From: Aphrocallistes beatrix
Lineage: Eukaryota > Porifera > Hexactinellida > Sceptrulophora > Aphrocallistidae
Length of the DNA: 64,000 nucleotides
Reading direction: 5' to 3'
Assembly: GCA_963281255.1 (NCBI GenBank)
Contig: OY725501.1
Span: 372,001-436,000, forward strand
Under the pieces are notes generated by a model. That model had not been told where the DNA came from, ran no database searches, and saw only the letters and a program-made list of their open reading frames with translations. Both the position numbers and the translations under genes were made by a program. Below, piece after piece: positions 55,400 to 64,000 of this stretch. Every line of letters begins with the position of its first letter. The stretch's first letter is position 1.

Positions 55400-58300
55400 T
55401 CATTCATTAGCTAGCTGCACATCACATTTTGTACTAGCATGCCCGGCGCGCGTTTTAACTACAGCTTCAAATATCCCTTGATCCAATTCTCCAAAATCCC
55501 AGATTTTTAGCGAGCAAGTTCTCCCATTCAAGCTTGCATAGTAGCGACGTGAAGTTGCTGAACATGAATCTTTGTACCAGTCAACTTGTATATTCTCAAC
55601 TTCTTGGTCTAAGTCAAATGAAATATCAGCCAAACGGCCATTAGCGACTTTAAGATTTTGTAGTGGTCTGGTTATAACTGGGACTTTGTATTCATTGATT
55701 AGGCCTTTGTTCTTCGGGTGAATTGGTGGTGGGGCCTTTGCTAATGGTTTTGGTTTGTGAGGGGTAATATCTAACGGTGAATCTTCGAAAAGTTGGTTGA
55801 AATTCGATATCTCAAAATTCCCCATTAACGAATTTGAAGCATATCCTTTCACGTTAATTTTCGGTTTAGGCTTCTTCGGAGGTGGTAATGGAATGGAGGA
55901 GACCTTCTTGGTTGTGATTTTAATGGGCATTTTGTATGGGACATTTAACTCTGGAGAGAGAATTCGTGTTTTATTAGCTCCAGTCGTTAATATAACCTTC
56001 TCATCTCCTACTAAAGTTGGTGGGGAAAGGTATGTCGGTTCTTCGCTCTGTGTTCTAATAATAAAGTCAGAATTGATCGAACTGTTAATGGTGTCAGTAG
56101 AACAGGGTCTTTCTGGGCTAATCACTGTGTCGATCGCATCAATTTGAAGAGATTTTTCAGTATCAATTGACAAGGTTCGTTTTAATAGATCGTGTTTCCG
56201 CTGGCCTTTTGGGGGTGTAAGAGTCTTAAATTTATCCTCATTCGAAACTTGCTCATCTGCAAAAAATTTAAGCCTCATTGCTACGGGTGATGTCGATTCA
56301 AGTTCTTCCATCGTAGCTATACTTTTCCGCTTTACAGATAGCATCCTCTTTGAAATGGAAACAGTTTTCCCGATTTCATGAGAACACGAGTTGAAACGTG
56401 CGATTATTTTATGGATTGATCGTTTCCTTGGCGTATTCGTGACTTCTTCATCACCAATTATAAAGGATGGCTCATAATCATCATAATCATCATCATTACT
56501 ATTATCATCAGTGGCAATAGATTTCTCTAGTGCATCAGCAATTTGTTCCATTTCAGAATTTACAATCTTCTTTTCTCGAGACTGAATGTTAATGACTTTT
56601 CTAGATTGGTCGCTTGTTGACCGTTTCAATGGACGATGAGTGCGGTTTATAACATTATCAAGTGCGACAGGTGTTGATTGCCGCGAATCATTATTCGAAT
56701 CAACTAACTTCTGTATGGGAAGCTCTGGGTCTTGTTCAAGGATGTTAAGATTCGCAGGAATACTTTCAGCCTTAGTTTGTGTCTTTAAATTCTCGAATAT
56801 TTTCTGATCCCCATCCGACGGTTTACCTTCATCTCCATCAGGAGGGAAATCTGCGTTTAATTCTTCGCGGCTGCCATATTTCAATAAAATTTGATCGTTT
56901 GGCGAAGTGGTTGGGTTCAAAAAGTTGAAATTTCTTTTATAATCTAATGTTGGTAGGACCGGGGTGACTGGAGTCGTTGTACTACTGTTGTTAGTATTAT
57001 TATGTTCAGATTGCAGTGTATGCGATGAAATGAATTCGTTTGAGTTTAAGAATACGTTAGATAGATCTCCGCTCACTTCTATGTAAGAGGAGTCCAACCT
57101 AAACATTGAAGAAGTAATTAAATTGATAGCTTTGCCTTAAAAGTTGAGAATTTTTGCGAAATACAGTCGACTCCGCTTAATAGGGTCACTGTTTAATCGG
57201 GTCAACCGCTTAATCGGGCCACTTTTGGCAGGACCGGAATACTCTCACACATAGAAGCTAATACAAAATATTTTCGGTTAATAAGATTCTCCGCTTAATC
57301 GAGGCAAAATGTCCTCTGACCGATGTGACCCTATTAAGCGGAGTGACTGTATTATTTTTAAAGTTGACTAATTCAGCGAAAATATATACAGTTTCCGCTT
57401 AATCGGGACAAGTCTCCAGGAACGGAATGGTCCCCATACATAGAAGTTAAACTAAATCTTATCGGTTAATTGGGAACTCCGCTTAATCGGGACAAAATAT
57501 CCGGGACCAAAGTGTCCCGATTAAGCGGCGTCACCTGTAAATACTTTCCGTGTAGAGTTTAGGTATCATACAAATATTCATTTATTTTTCATGAATTAGT
57601 GTACTTAGATTGGGGAACCAAATCAAATTATTTCTTACTTGCTAGTATGCTCACTCTCACTATCACTCGTCACAGAATAGAATATTTCCCTCTCGTTTGA
57701 ATCAGAAGAATCATCGCGAGAAGTTGAACTCCTTGCACTGTTAAATCCAGACACAGAATCCTCCTCCGTTTCTGTCGTTGATCTATCTGTACGGTATGAA
57801 CGGAGATGACGTAGTAACGAGGAGGATGCATCTATAATAAACACGGCGTTAGCATACATGCCAACTTGAGCCATGGTAAAAGCGGCGTTGAATTTCGCGG
57901 GACATGGGCATGAATAATTTCCGGGACGGGACGGGACCATCCCGGAAAATCTAGGTACTTAATTTCCGGGACGGGACGAGTCAAGATGCCTAATCTCCGG
58001 GACGGGACGGGTTAAGATGCCTAATCTCCGGGACGGGACGGGTTAAGATGCCTAATTTCCGGGACGGGACGGGTTAAGATGCCTAATTTCCGGGACGGGA
58101 CGGGTTAAGATACCTAATTTCCGGGACGGGACGGGTTAAGATGCCTAATTTCCGGGACGGGACGGGTTAAGATACCTAATTTCCGGGACGGGATCCCGTC
58201 CCAGAAATTATGTATCTAGATTTTCCGGGACGGTCCCGTCCCGTCCCGGAAATTAGGCATGCCCGGGACATGGCGGGACGTAATAGAAAAGTATCATAGT

Positions 58301-60657
58301 ACACGGATTAAGAAAAAGCGGGATATGTAATGGGAAAATTTCGTGCAGAACCGGGACACTCAAAAAAATTAGCCAATGAAGGGAGATAAAAAAAGACGGA
58401 CGTCCAGCCAAAAACGGGATATTTAGCATGCGTTATGATATACGGCGAAGTGTAGAATTAACCATGGATATACGAGTATTTATTTCCATGGTATTCTTTC
58501 AAAAATCGATCGATTAGAATTTGGGACAAAATTCTTGGTAACTTTAGAATAAAGTTAGGTTTGTCTACTAACAATTACTCTACCCACCAAAATGTAACGA
58601 TAAGCCAACAGATTTTATGAAATACAGTCGACTCCGCTTAATAGGGTCACTGTTTAATCGGGTCAACCGATTAATCAGGCCACTTTTGGCAGGATCGGAA
58701 TAGCTCTCACACATAGAAGCTAATACAAAAATATTTTCGTTTAATAGGGTTCTCCGCTTAATCGGGCCAAAATATCCTCTGACCGATGTGACCCTATTAA
58801 GCGGAGTCGACTGTATCTTCAAACACGTTGTCAGGGTTCCTATCACTGCACGACAAAACCAAAATTTGGTGGTGGCTAGGGCATGCCTAATTTACGGGAC
58901 GGGATGCCGTCCCGTAAATTAGGCATGCCCTGGTGGCTATCTTAACCACATTTTACTTTATCTGGTGGCTAATAGCCAATCTATATAAGCCATATAAATA
59001 GACCAATATGGCTTATATAGATTGGCTATTAGCCACCAGCAGAGGCGTAGCCAGGGTGCGGCACATGGGGCCTAGGCCGCAACCTCAAAGGCTGTGCCCA
59101 CTAAAATTTCACAAATTAGCATTGGGTGCCGCAACCCTCTCACGGAATTGCCGCACCCTAAAAATTGGGCTGGCTACGCCTCTGGCCACCAGTGAAAGTA
59201 AAAATGTGGTTAAGATAACCACCACCAAATTTTGGTTTTGTCGAGCAATGATAGGAACCCTGACTCCGTGTTTGAAGGTCCCTTGGACGCCCTGATCTAA
59301 TGTTAATCATTCTCTAAATAACACTTCCGGCTATTTTTGATACAAAATAAGATTTGTGTAAGTTCATATTTTCTCACGATTTCGCAATAATTTTGGCTAA
59401 AAAAGTGGTTTCAATTACTATATGCATTGATCTTTTTACTTTGGGAATTTGGGGTTTTAACAAACAAAAATTTCTAGAAAAATGCAACTTGCATTAGTCA
59501 ACTAGGAAGAAGAGAAAAAATTTCCGAATACATAACAAAGTTGAAATCCACCGGCAAAATCCACAATGATAAGGTATATGTTAGTTCCAACTTACACTTC
59601 TTATTAGGAACCCGTTTAATCATGACAGGACTGTAGATTTGCTCCGAATTCAACTGAAGGTCACTTCCTTCCCCAGCTGACATCATCTTCAGACCAAAGT
59701 CGGATGATAAGTCTAATAGACTGTCAGTCTAAAAGGAAAAATCATTTAAACCGTACAGGAAACCTAAACACAAATTTAATAATAATATAAACTTTAAATG
59801 ATGTATTTCCTTTTATTAGATTTGTTTAACAATGCTACGTAAGTTATTCACTGCAAATTTTGCTCATAATATTGAGCTTCGAAATATATGTCTTATCATT
59901 CTCTATGGAACGCTTGGTGTTAGAACTACAGAATTGTGTCAAAAAATTATAATTAATTATTAAGTAATTGGAACTGAACAAAAATCATTTCGAAAAGAAT
60001 GGCACAGGTCAGCATGTTTTAAACCAAGTTTATTGCACTTGTGTCAACTTCTGTTCAATTAAAATATACTTGGAATCTTGCAAAGAATAAATAACAAAAA
60101 TACCTTTTGATAGAAAAAGTATGAGTATTACGAATTTTTTCGAAAATAAACTTTAGGTGAATATCTGTATCATAAATACATTCAGTACATCCATATTTGG
60201 CAAGAATTAAACTGCTAGATTTCGCAGAATAGGATATACGGAGCTACGGACGGAGGTACATTTATCACAAAATTCATGTTATAAGGCATGGATTTTATGT
60301 AATTTACTTCTTTAATTCTCAATGTCCATAGAAAATGTATTAAAATAATGAACGCTACGGTATGGCGTCAATTTAAAAAAAAGATATTTTACAAAATTCT
60401 TAAAAAAATGATCCCTAAATATTTGTTAAAATCATATATCACTATGACCGTATTCAATTAATATTAATACTTACCTGCTCATCACTCAGATTAGATTCTG
60501 GGGAAATAGCAGATTCTGAAGAGGTAAATGACTCAGAACCATAATCATTGAAAAACTGTGGATAAGCCAATCCCTGTAAGCCTGTCAGTGAGTCATTCTT
60601 TGTGTAGATATGTCCAACCAGGGTGACATGCCAGTATGCGAGCTCTCGTGAATGTAC
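55400..60657 (-). CDS. Ig I-set domain protein of unknown function, 3' four exons
   Basis: Exons 60657-60475, 59728-59596, 57831-57639 and 57098-55400 join with matching phases (0, 1, 2) and good GT/AG sites. They encode about 736 residues, open at the N terminus: the first exon begins at an acceptor (CTACTTTAG), so more exons lie upstream and were not found. The sequence is mostly low-complexity, Ser/Asp/Glu-rich, with a basic proline segment (PLPPPKKPKPKINVKGY). The last 95 residues form one Ig I-set domain: VITRPLQNLKVANGRLADIS, VDWYKD, CSLKIWDFGELDQGIFEAVV and a final cysteine strand. That layout recalls actin- or titin-associated cytoskeletal proteins (palladin, myotilin), but no identity can be claimed. 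No signal peptide or membrane segment was seen in the exons available. Confidence 0.75.
57161..57351. mobile_element. CGACTCCGCTTAATAG MITE
   Basis: Complete copy in the last intron of the Ig-domain gene, about 63 bases from the acceptor of the last exon. One base is lost in the right terminus (GGAGTGACTGTA). Confidence 0.75.
57387..57539. mobile_element. Related pogo-like MITE (CAGTTTCCGCTTAATCGG)
   Basis: A subfamily of the CGACTCC elements: left CAGTTTCCGCTTAATCGGGA, right GATTAAGCGGCGTCACCTGTA with altered terminal bases. Only this copy was found. Confidence 0.6.
57852..58433. mobile_element. CATACATGCCAAC-family MITE carrying a nested fold-back element
   Basis: Left CATACATGCCAACTTGAGCC, right GACATTTAGCATG, flanks containing GCGTTA on both sides. 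It is split by the fold-back element at 57906-58264. Together they fill the intron immediately upstream of an Ig-gene exon (exon begins at 57831). Confidence 0.7.
57906..58264. mobile_element. Fold-back element with about nine 31-bp subrepeats, nested
   Basis: Largest member of the family: GGGCATGAATAATTTCCGGG at the left, CGGAAATTAGGCATGCCC at the right. It is inserted inside a CATACATGCCAAC MITE, with the host sequence CGGGACATG repeated on both sides. The direct units each contain CGGGACGGGACGGGTTAAGA. Confidence 0.82.
58623..58815. mobile_element. CGACTCCGCTTAATAG MITE
   Basis: Complete copy with TACAGTCGACTCCGCTTAAT and TTAAGCGGAGTCGACTGTA ends in an Ig-gene intron. It directly abuts the hAT-like composite that follows. 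Confidence 0.8.
58879..58930. mobile_element. Minimal fold-back element, 52 bp, 9-bp target duplication
   Basis: Just the two termini, GGGCATGCCTAATTTACGGG and its inverse, with a few bases between, flanked exactly by TGGTGGCTA at 58870-58878 and 58931-58939. It defines the ends and the 9-bp duplication for the family. Confidence 0.88.
59040..59184. mobile_element. hAT-like MITE (CAGAGGCGTAGCCAG termini), nested
   Basis: 145 bases, left CAGAGGCGTAGCCAGGG, right CTGGCTACGCCTCTG, flanked by the exact 8-bp repeat GCCACCAG at 59032-59039 and 59185-59192. Confidence 0.88.
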
Positions 60658-60738
60658 CTAAAGTAGGTAGCAAAAGATTACCACTGTCTTTAGGGGGGGA
60701 TTATTTGAGGAGTGGATACTTTCCGAGTACAATGTAGA

Positions 60739-61108
60739 CAGGGCCGGCGCAGAGTTGCACGCAGGCCGAAATTTTAAGTTAACCCGGCCCGCGGCCCGCA
60801 AGAAGCCCGCATAAATATTTTTGGCCCGCTTTGTAAGTTACTAACTATAGAGAGACACTTAGGGAATCCTTTTATGGGAGTGAGTTTCTGCAAACACAAA
60901 TAAGTGGAAACTAACAAAGTTCCATTTACGTAAGTATTCCTTAATTGGTACCTCGTGACAACTAAAAACATCGTCTCGGTTGTCATCGCGGGGAGTCCTG
61001 CCAAGATTTCCGGCCCTGGAGCCCGCAACCTATTATATTCGGCCCGCACGGCCGCGGGCCGATAAGAAAAGTCGGCCCGCAGCCCGCGTGCAACTCTGGG
61101 CCGGCGCC
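60739..61108. mobile_element. hAT-like MITE, GC-rich termini (CAGGGCCGGCGC)
   Basis: Left CAGGGCCGGCGCAGAGTTGC, right GCAACTCTGGGCCGGCGCC. Subterminal blocks are rich in CCCGCGGCCCGC. The extreme ends do not pair perfectly and no target duplication was confirmed. It lies just upstream of the first recognised exon of the Ig-domain gene. Confidence 0.6.
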
Positions 61109-61442
61109 ATTGGTCCAGTTTTAACCGGTCCCAGGTTGGTCCTGCTAAACCGGAATTTTTAAAATTTGTTCGGTTGATTCGGTCAAAACTGGACCATTTC
61201 TAGTAACAGCTTACGCGTTCCATGAAGTATCGGAACACCAGATTGCTTTGTATCATAAATAATACTAAAATGGGTCTCTCCAATGAGGCCAATTCATTAT
61301 ATCCACGACAGTTACTGAAAATCTGACATCAAATTCGAAATCTATACACTCGAATTACTCAGTTTAGAAGTTTTCTATATATCAATGATCCCTAAACGGT
61401 GGTTAATATCGCTTGTGCCACCTTGATCCACTTGTTTAAAAT

Positions 61443-61635
61443 ATACAGTCGATCCGCTTAATAGGGTCACATCGGTCAGAAAACATTTTGGCCCCGATTA
61501 AGCGGAGAACTCTATTAATTGGAAATATTTTGTATTAGCTTCTATGCGTGAGAACTTTCCCGGTCCTGTCAAAAGTGGCCCGATTAAGTGGTTGACCCGA
61601 TTAAGCAGTGACCCTATTAAGCGGAGTCGATTGGA
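61443..61635. mobile_element. CGACTCCGCTTAATAG MITE
   Basis: Nearly complete: TACAGTCGATCCGCTTAATA at the left (one base missing) and TTAAGCGGAGTCGATTGGA at the right. Confidence 0.7.
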
Positions 61636-62690
61636 TATATATAATGGCCATAACAAGTGGCAAGTGGCACAAGGTGACACAGGTGCTAGTAGAGACGCTT
61701 TGGAAAGGGTGAATCTATAGGAAGCTTCGAAATTGGTTCATTCGAAATTGATGTTAGATTTCATTAGATTTAATTGATTGGCCTCCATATATACACTCAT
61801 TCTATTATTACTTATGATGGAAAGCAATATGGTATTCCAATACTTTTGGCAAGGCAGTGTAGCTTTAATGTTAACTTGATTTAAACATTTTTAAGTATAA
61901 TGGAATCATGAGGCATAATATTGATAACATATTAATTTGGTCTTATCTGTATTACAATACTAGAGGCATTCTTCACAATCAAATTAGTCATCACCAAAGT
62001 CAATAATAATATGAAAGATTAAATGTATTAAAATGGAGAATAATTCACATTGATTAAAAAAGACTTTGAAGTCAATTTATTGTGTATAGATCTTTTTCAG
62101 TCAGGATAATGATGAGCCAATAGTACAACACAGAAATGGAGACATTTATTCATGATATAGCATATAATATCCATTAGCAGTGTGCATAATTCAATTTCTC
62201 ATTCTTTAAGTAGCTGAGTTTTAAAATGACTGTTGACTATGTAGAAATTGGAGACAGAAAGGTACAATCACCAATTTACCTCTGTACTGCCATCATCGAA
62301 CAATCAAAAATTCCCTGAAAGTAGACAATCAAAGGCACCTAAGATGTTTACCTTCCCTGTTGAAGTTGCAAAACATGAGTTATTATCTCGACTCAGTGAA
62401 ATATTTAGAAAAATGATTCGAAAACCAGAGACAAAACACAGTAATACTTTCAAGAACTTCCAGAGCATATAACACATATGAATAAACTTCTGTTTCAGGA
62501 AATAATCCGTTTTAAGGATGCTGTTGTTAGCTTTAGTCACGACATGATTCAAGCAATTTAATTAGATTATTTCATTACTTCGGTTGAAAGTTGGTCTATG
62601 TAACATACAATACACCTGATTAATCTTCACTATCCCAGTAAGTCTAAATTAATAATTAGTTAAAATTAGATTGGAGATTAATGAAGAAGA

Positions 62691-62870
62691 TACAGTCGAC
62701 TCCGCTTAATAGGATCACATCAGTCAGAGGACGTTTTGCCCCGATTAAGTGGAGAACCCTATTAACCGAAAATATTTTTTATTAGCTTCTATATATGAGA
62801 GCTATTTCGGTCCTGCCAAAAGTGGTCCGATTAAGCGGTTGGCCTGATTAAACAGTGACCCTATTAAGCA
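62691..62870. mobile_element. CGACTCCGCTTAATAG MITE, right end truncated
   Basis: The left end TACAGTCGACTCCGCTTAAT is intact; the element stops at ACCCTATTAAG and runs into ATT trinucleotide sequence, lacking the last inverted bases. Confidence 0.7.
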
Positions 62871-63068
62871 TTGTTTTATTATTATTATTAGCAACTTTTA
62901 CAAAAAAACCCGAGTATATTTCTTTAGGAAATAAACACTACTAAGCAGTGGAATTGTAAGAATGTGAGTTCTAATTTTACTATAGTCGAAGTCGTTTTTT
63001 TTGTACAATTTTGAGCTCAAGGCTCAGGTCACAAAAAAAAATGGATTAAAAAGATTTTATATTGGAGT

Positions 63069-63260
63069 TACAGTCGACTCCGCTTAATAGGGTCACTGTT
63101 TAATCGGGTCAACCGCTTAATCGGGCCACTTTTGGCAGGACAAGAATAGCTCTCACACATAGAAGCTAATACGAAATATTTTCGGTTAATAGGGTTCTCT
63201 GCTTAATCAGGGCAAAATGTCCTCTGACCGATGTGACCCTATTAAGCGGAGTCGACTGTA
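63069..63260. mobile_element. CGACTCCGCTTAATAG MITE
   Basis: Complete copy with both TA-flanked ends. It is followed 27 bases later by the candidate plus-strand start at 63288. Confidence 0.8.
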
Positions 63261-63287
63261 CTACTAATAATAAAACAATATTTACAG

Positions 63288-63482
63288 ATGCCTACCAACA
63301 CACAGAAAAATACGATAGACAAGAAGAACACGGGTAAAAACGACTTCGACTGTACAGTATCAGATAGTACCATCATTTGTTTAATACATGAACAGCTTCA
63401 ACAGACAAATTCGTTTAAAACCGTCAAAGAACAAGAAAGTAGAAACTTAGTGATATGTGGAACAACCCACAATGTTATCTAA
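63288..63482 (+). CDS. Candidate plus-strand first exon, weak LisH-like pattern
   Basis: 64 codons from ATG to stop; the ATG directly follows CAATATTTACAG, an acceptor-like sequence. Residues 27-50 (DSTIICLIHEQLQQTNSFKT) loosely follow the LisH motif, which mediates dimerisation. The frame is short, has no supported continuation and may be chance. It could be the 5' part of a gene continuing by splicing past the window edge. Confidence 0.2.
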   Translation: MPTNTQKNTIDKKNTGKNDFDCTVSDSTIICLIHEQLQQTNSFKTVKEQESRNLVICGTTHNVI

Positions 63483-63756
63483 ATGATAGGGATAAACATA
63501 TACGAATATTTGACCTTTTTGTAAGAAGATAAACGATCGGGGTCTTTAATTAAATATTAACTTTGGCCCTAGTATGGAATTTCTATCTGAAAACAAGCAT
63601 TTCTAATAAAATCCCGGGAATTATGGACAGATATATAACTAGGCTATTGGTCAATCAGATTTGAAATCCGGCATTAAACTCAACTCGATCGAACCAGACC
63701 CGAAAAACCAGAACTCATCTCAACTCTGTGGCCAATAACTCCACAAAAGTATGGCG

Positions 63757-63896
63757 TACAGTCGAAACCGTTTTTTTATACTATTTCTTTACGGGTTCAA
63801 ACAGCAAGAAAAAAACGATGGAAATGAATATAGATTTGGAAGTTTTACATCATAAATATTCTGAAATAGTATAAGAAAAAAACTGTTTTCGGCTGT
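63757..63896. mobile_element. pogo-like MITE (CAGTCGAAACCGTTTTTT family)
   Basis: Left TACAGTCGAAACCGTTTTTT, right AAACTGTTTTCGGCTGTA, TA-flanked. Related fragments carrying GTCGAAGTCGTTTTTTT or its variants are near 2160-2390, 17830, 35525-35640 and 62985. Confidence 0.55.
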
Positions 63897-64000
63897 ATCA
63901 GCAAATACCTCTTCAAATATGCAGTATTATAATACTCAACCTTAGTACAAACTTTAGCGGGTGAAGGGGTACATTATTCTTGTATGGACACAACTCCTTT

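Larger units (their letters stand above)
58832..59262. mobile_element. hAT-like MITE (CAGGGTTCCTATCA termini) with two nested insertions
   Basis: Left CAGGGTTCCTATCACTGC, right inverse GCAATGATAGGAACCCTG. Inverted similarity continues outward (CTTCAAACACG and CGTGTTTGAAG), so the true element may span 58817-59277. Inside are a 52-bp fold-back element (58879-58930) and a second hAT-like MITE (59040-59184). Confidence 0.75.
61109..64000. other. Terminal stretch, no confident gene
   Basis: Apart from MITEs at 61443, 62691, 63069 and 63757 I can support no gene. On the plus strand, TAAACTTCTGTTTCAG ending near 62500 is a good-looking acceptor followed by a 20-codon open stretch (EIIRFKDAVVSFSHDMIQAI) and a stop, preceded by a 74-codon open frame from 62248. 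I could not join these in phase or recognise a product. Upstream exons of the Ig-domain gene should lie here or beyond on the minus strand. Confidence 0.4.

Noticed and set aside
57635-57940. Frame extending the Ig-gene third exon upstream to 57940
   Set aside because: The upstream part is MITE sequence; the acceptor at 57832-57833 gives the phase that fits the preceding exon.
62304-62552. 82-codon minus-strand frame
   Set aside because: No domain, no conserved start and no phase-matched junction with the Ig-domain gene.

Overview
This window is animal nuclear DNA, AT-rich, with spliced genes and a heavy load of short non-autonomous DNA transposons. The gene set (LIN-41/TRIM71 with RING, B-boxes, filamin and six NHL repeats; a CENP-A histone; prolyl oligopeptidase; the Golgi protein CASP) points to an invertebrate metazoan. 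The sequence alone does not fix the phylum. Every gene I can support lies on the minus strand, except for two weak plus-strand candidates at 62.2-63.5 kb.

Layout, low to high coordinates. (1) 1.9-8.2 kb: a complete seven-exon prolyl oligopeptidase whose catalytic triad is intact. A structurally sound 5S rRNA gene sits in one of its introns. (2) 8.8-10.7 kb: a single-exon CASP-type golgin. (3) 12.3-12.7 kb: a single-exon centromeric histone H3 (CENP-A). (4) 13.4-36.5 kb: a tandem array of 14 related genes. They share an N-terminal coiled coil of about 130 residues that resembles the coiled coil of TRIM proteins but has no RING or B-box. Nearly every member carries a different C-terminal tail: FG-like repeats, Asp/Ser/Pro/Tyr/His-rich repeats, Gln-rich repeats, a RanBP2-type zinc finger, an RRM-like fold, or KH-like modules of the PARP14/DTX3L kind. 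(5) 37.9-46.3 kb: an eight-exon lin-41/TRIM71 orthologue. (6) 46.3-55.4 kb: no gene recognised, scattered MITEs. (7) 55.4-60.7 kb: four exons of a gene of unknown function ending in one Ig I-set domain; its 5' end is not resolved. (8) 60.7-64 kb: mostly MITEs.

The array is the most novel part. Its members look recently duplicated: coding starts, 3' flanks and even downstream exon remnants are shared, while the tails have diverged by expansion of short in-frame repeats and by joining to other domains. Two members are coupled to RNA- or ADP-ribose-pathway-like modules. I infer a lineage-specific scaffold or adaptor family derived from a TRIM-like ancestor; its function is unknown.

Mobile DNA: at least five TIR families were read by eye. 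They include a TA-flanked pogo/Tc1-like family with about 15 copies, several hAT-like MITEs with 8-bp target duplications, a fold-back family with 9-bp duplications and internal 31-bp tandem repeats, and a family with 6-bp duplications. Some are nested. No retroviral or other capsid-bearing element was recognised. All gene models are by-eye splice predictions from reading frame, phase and splice sites, without transcript evidence.
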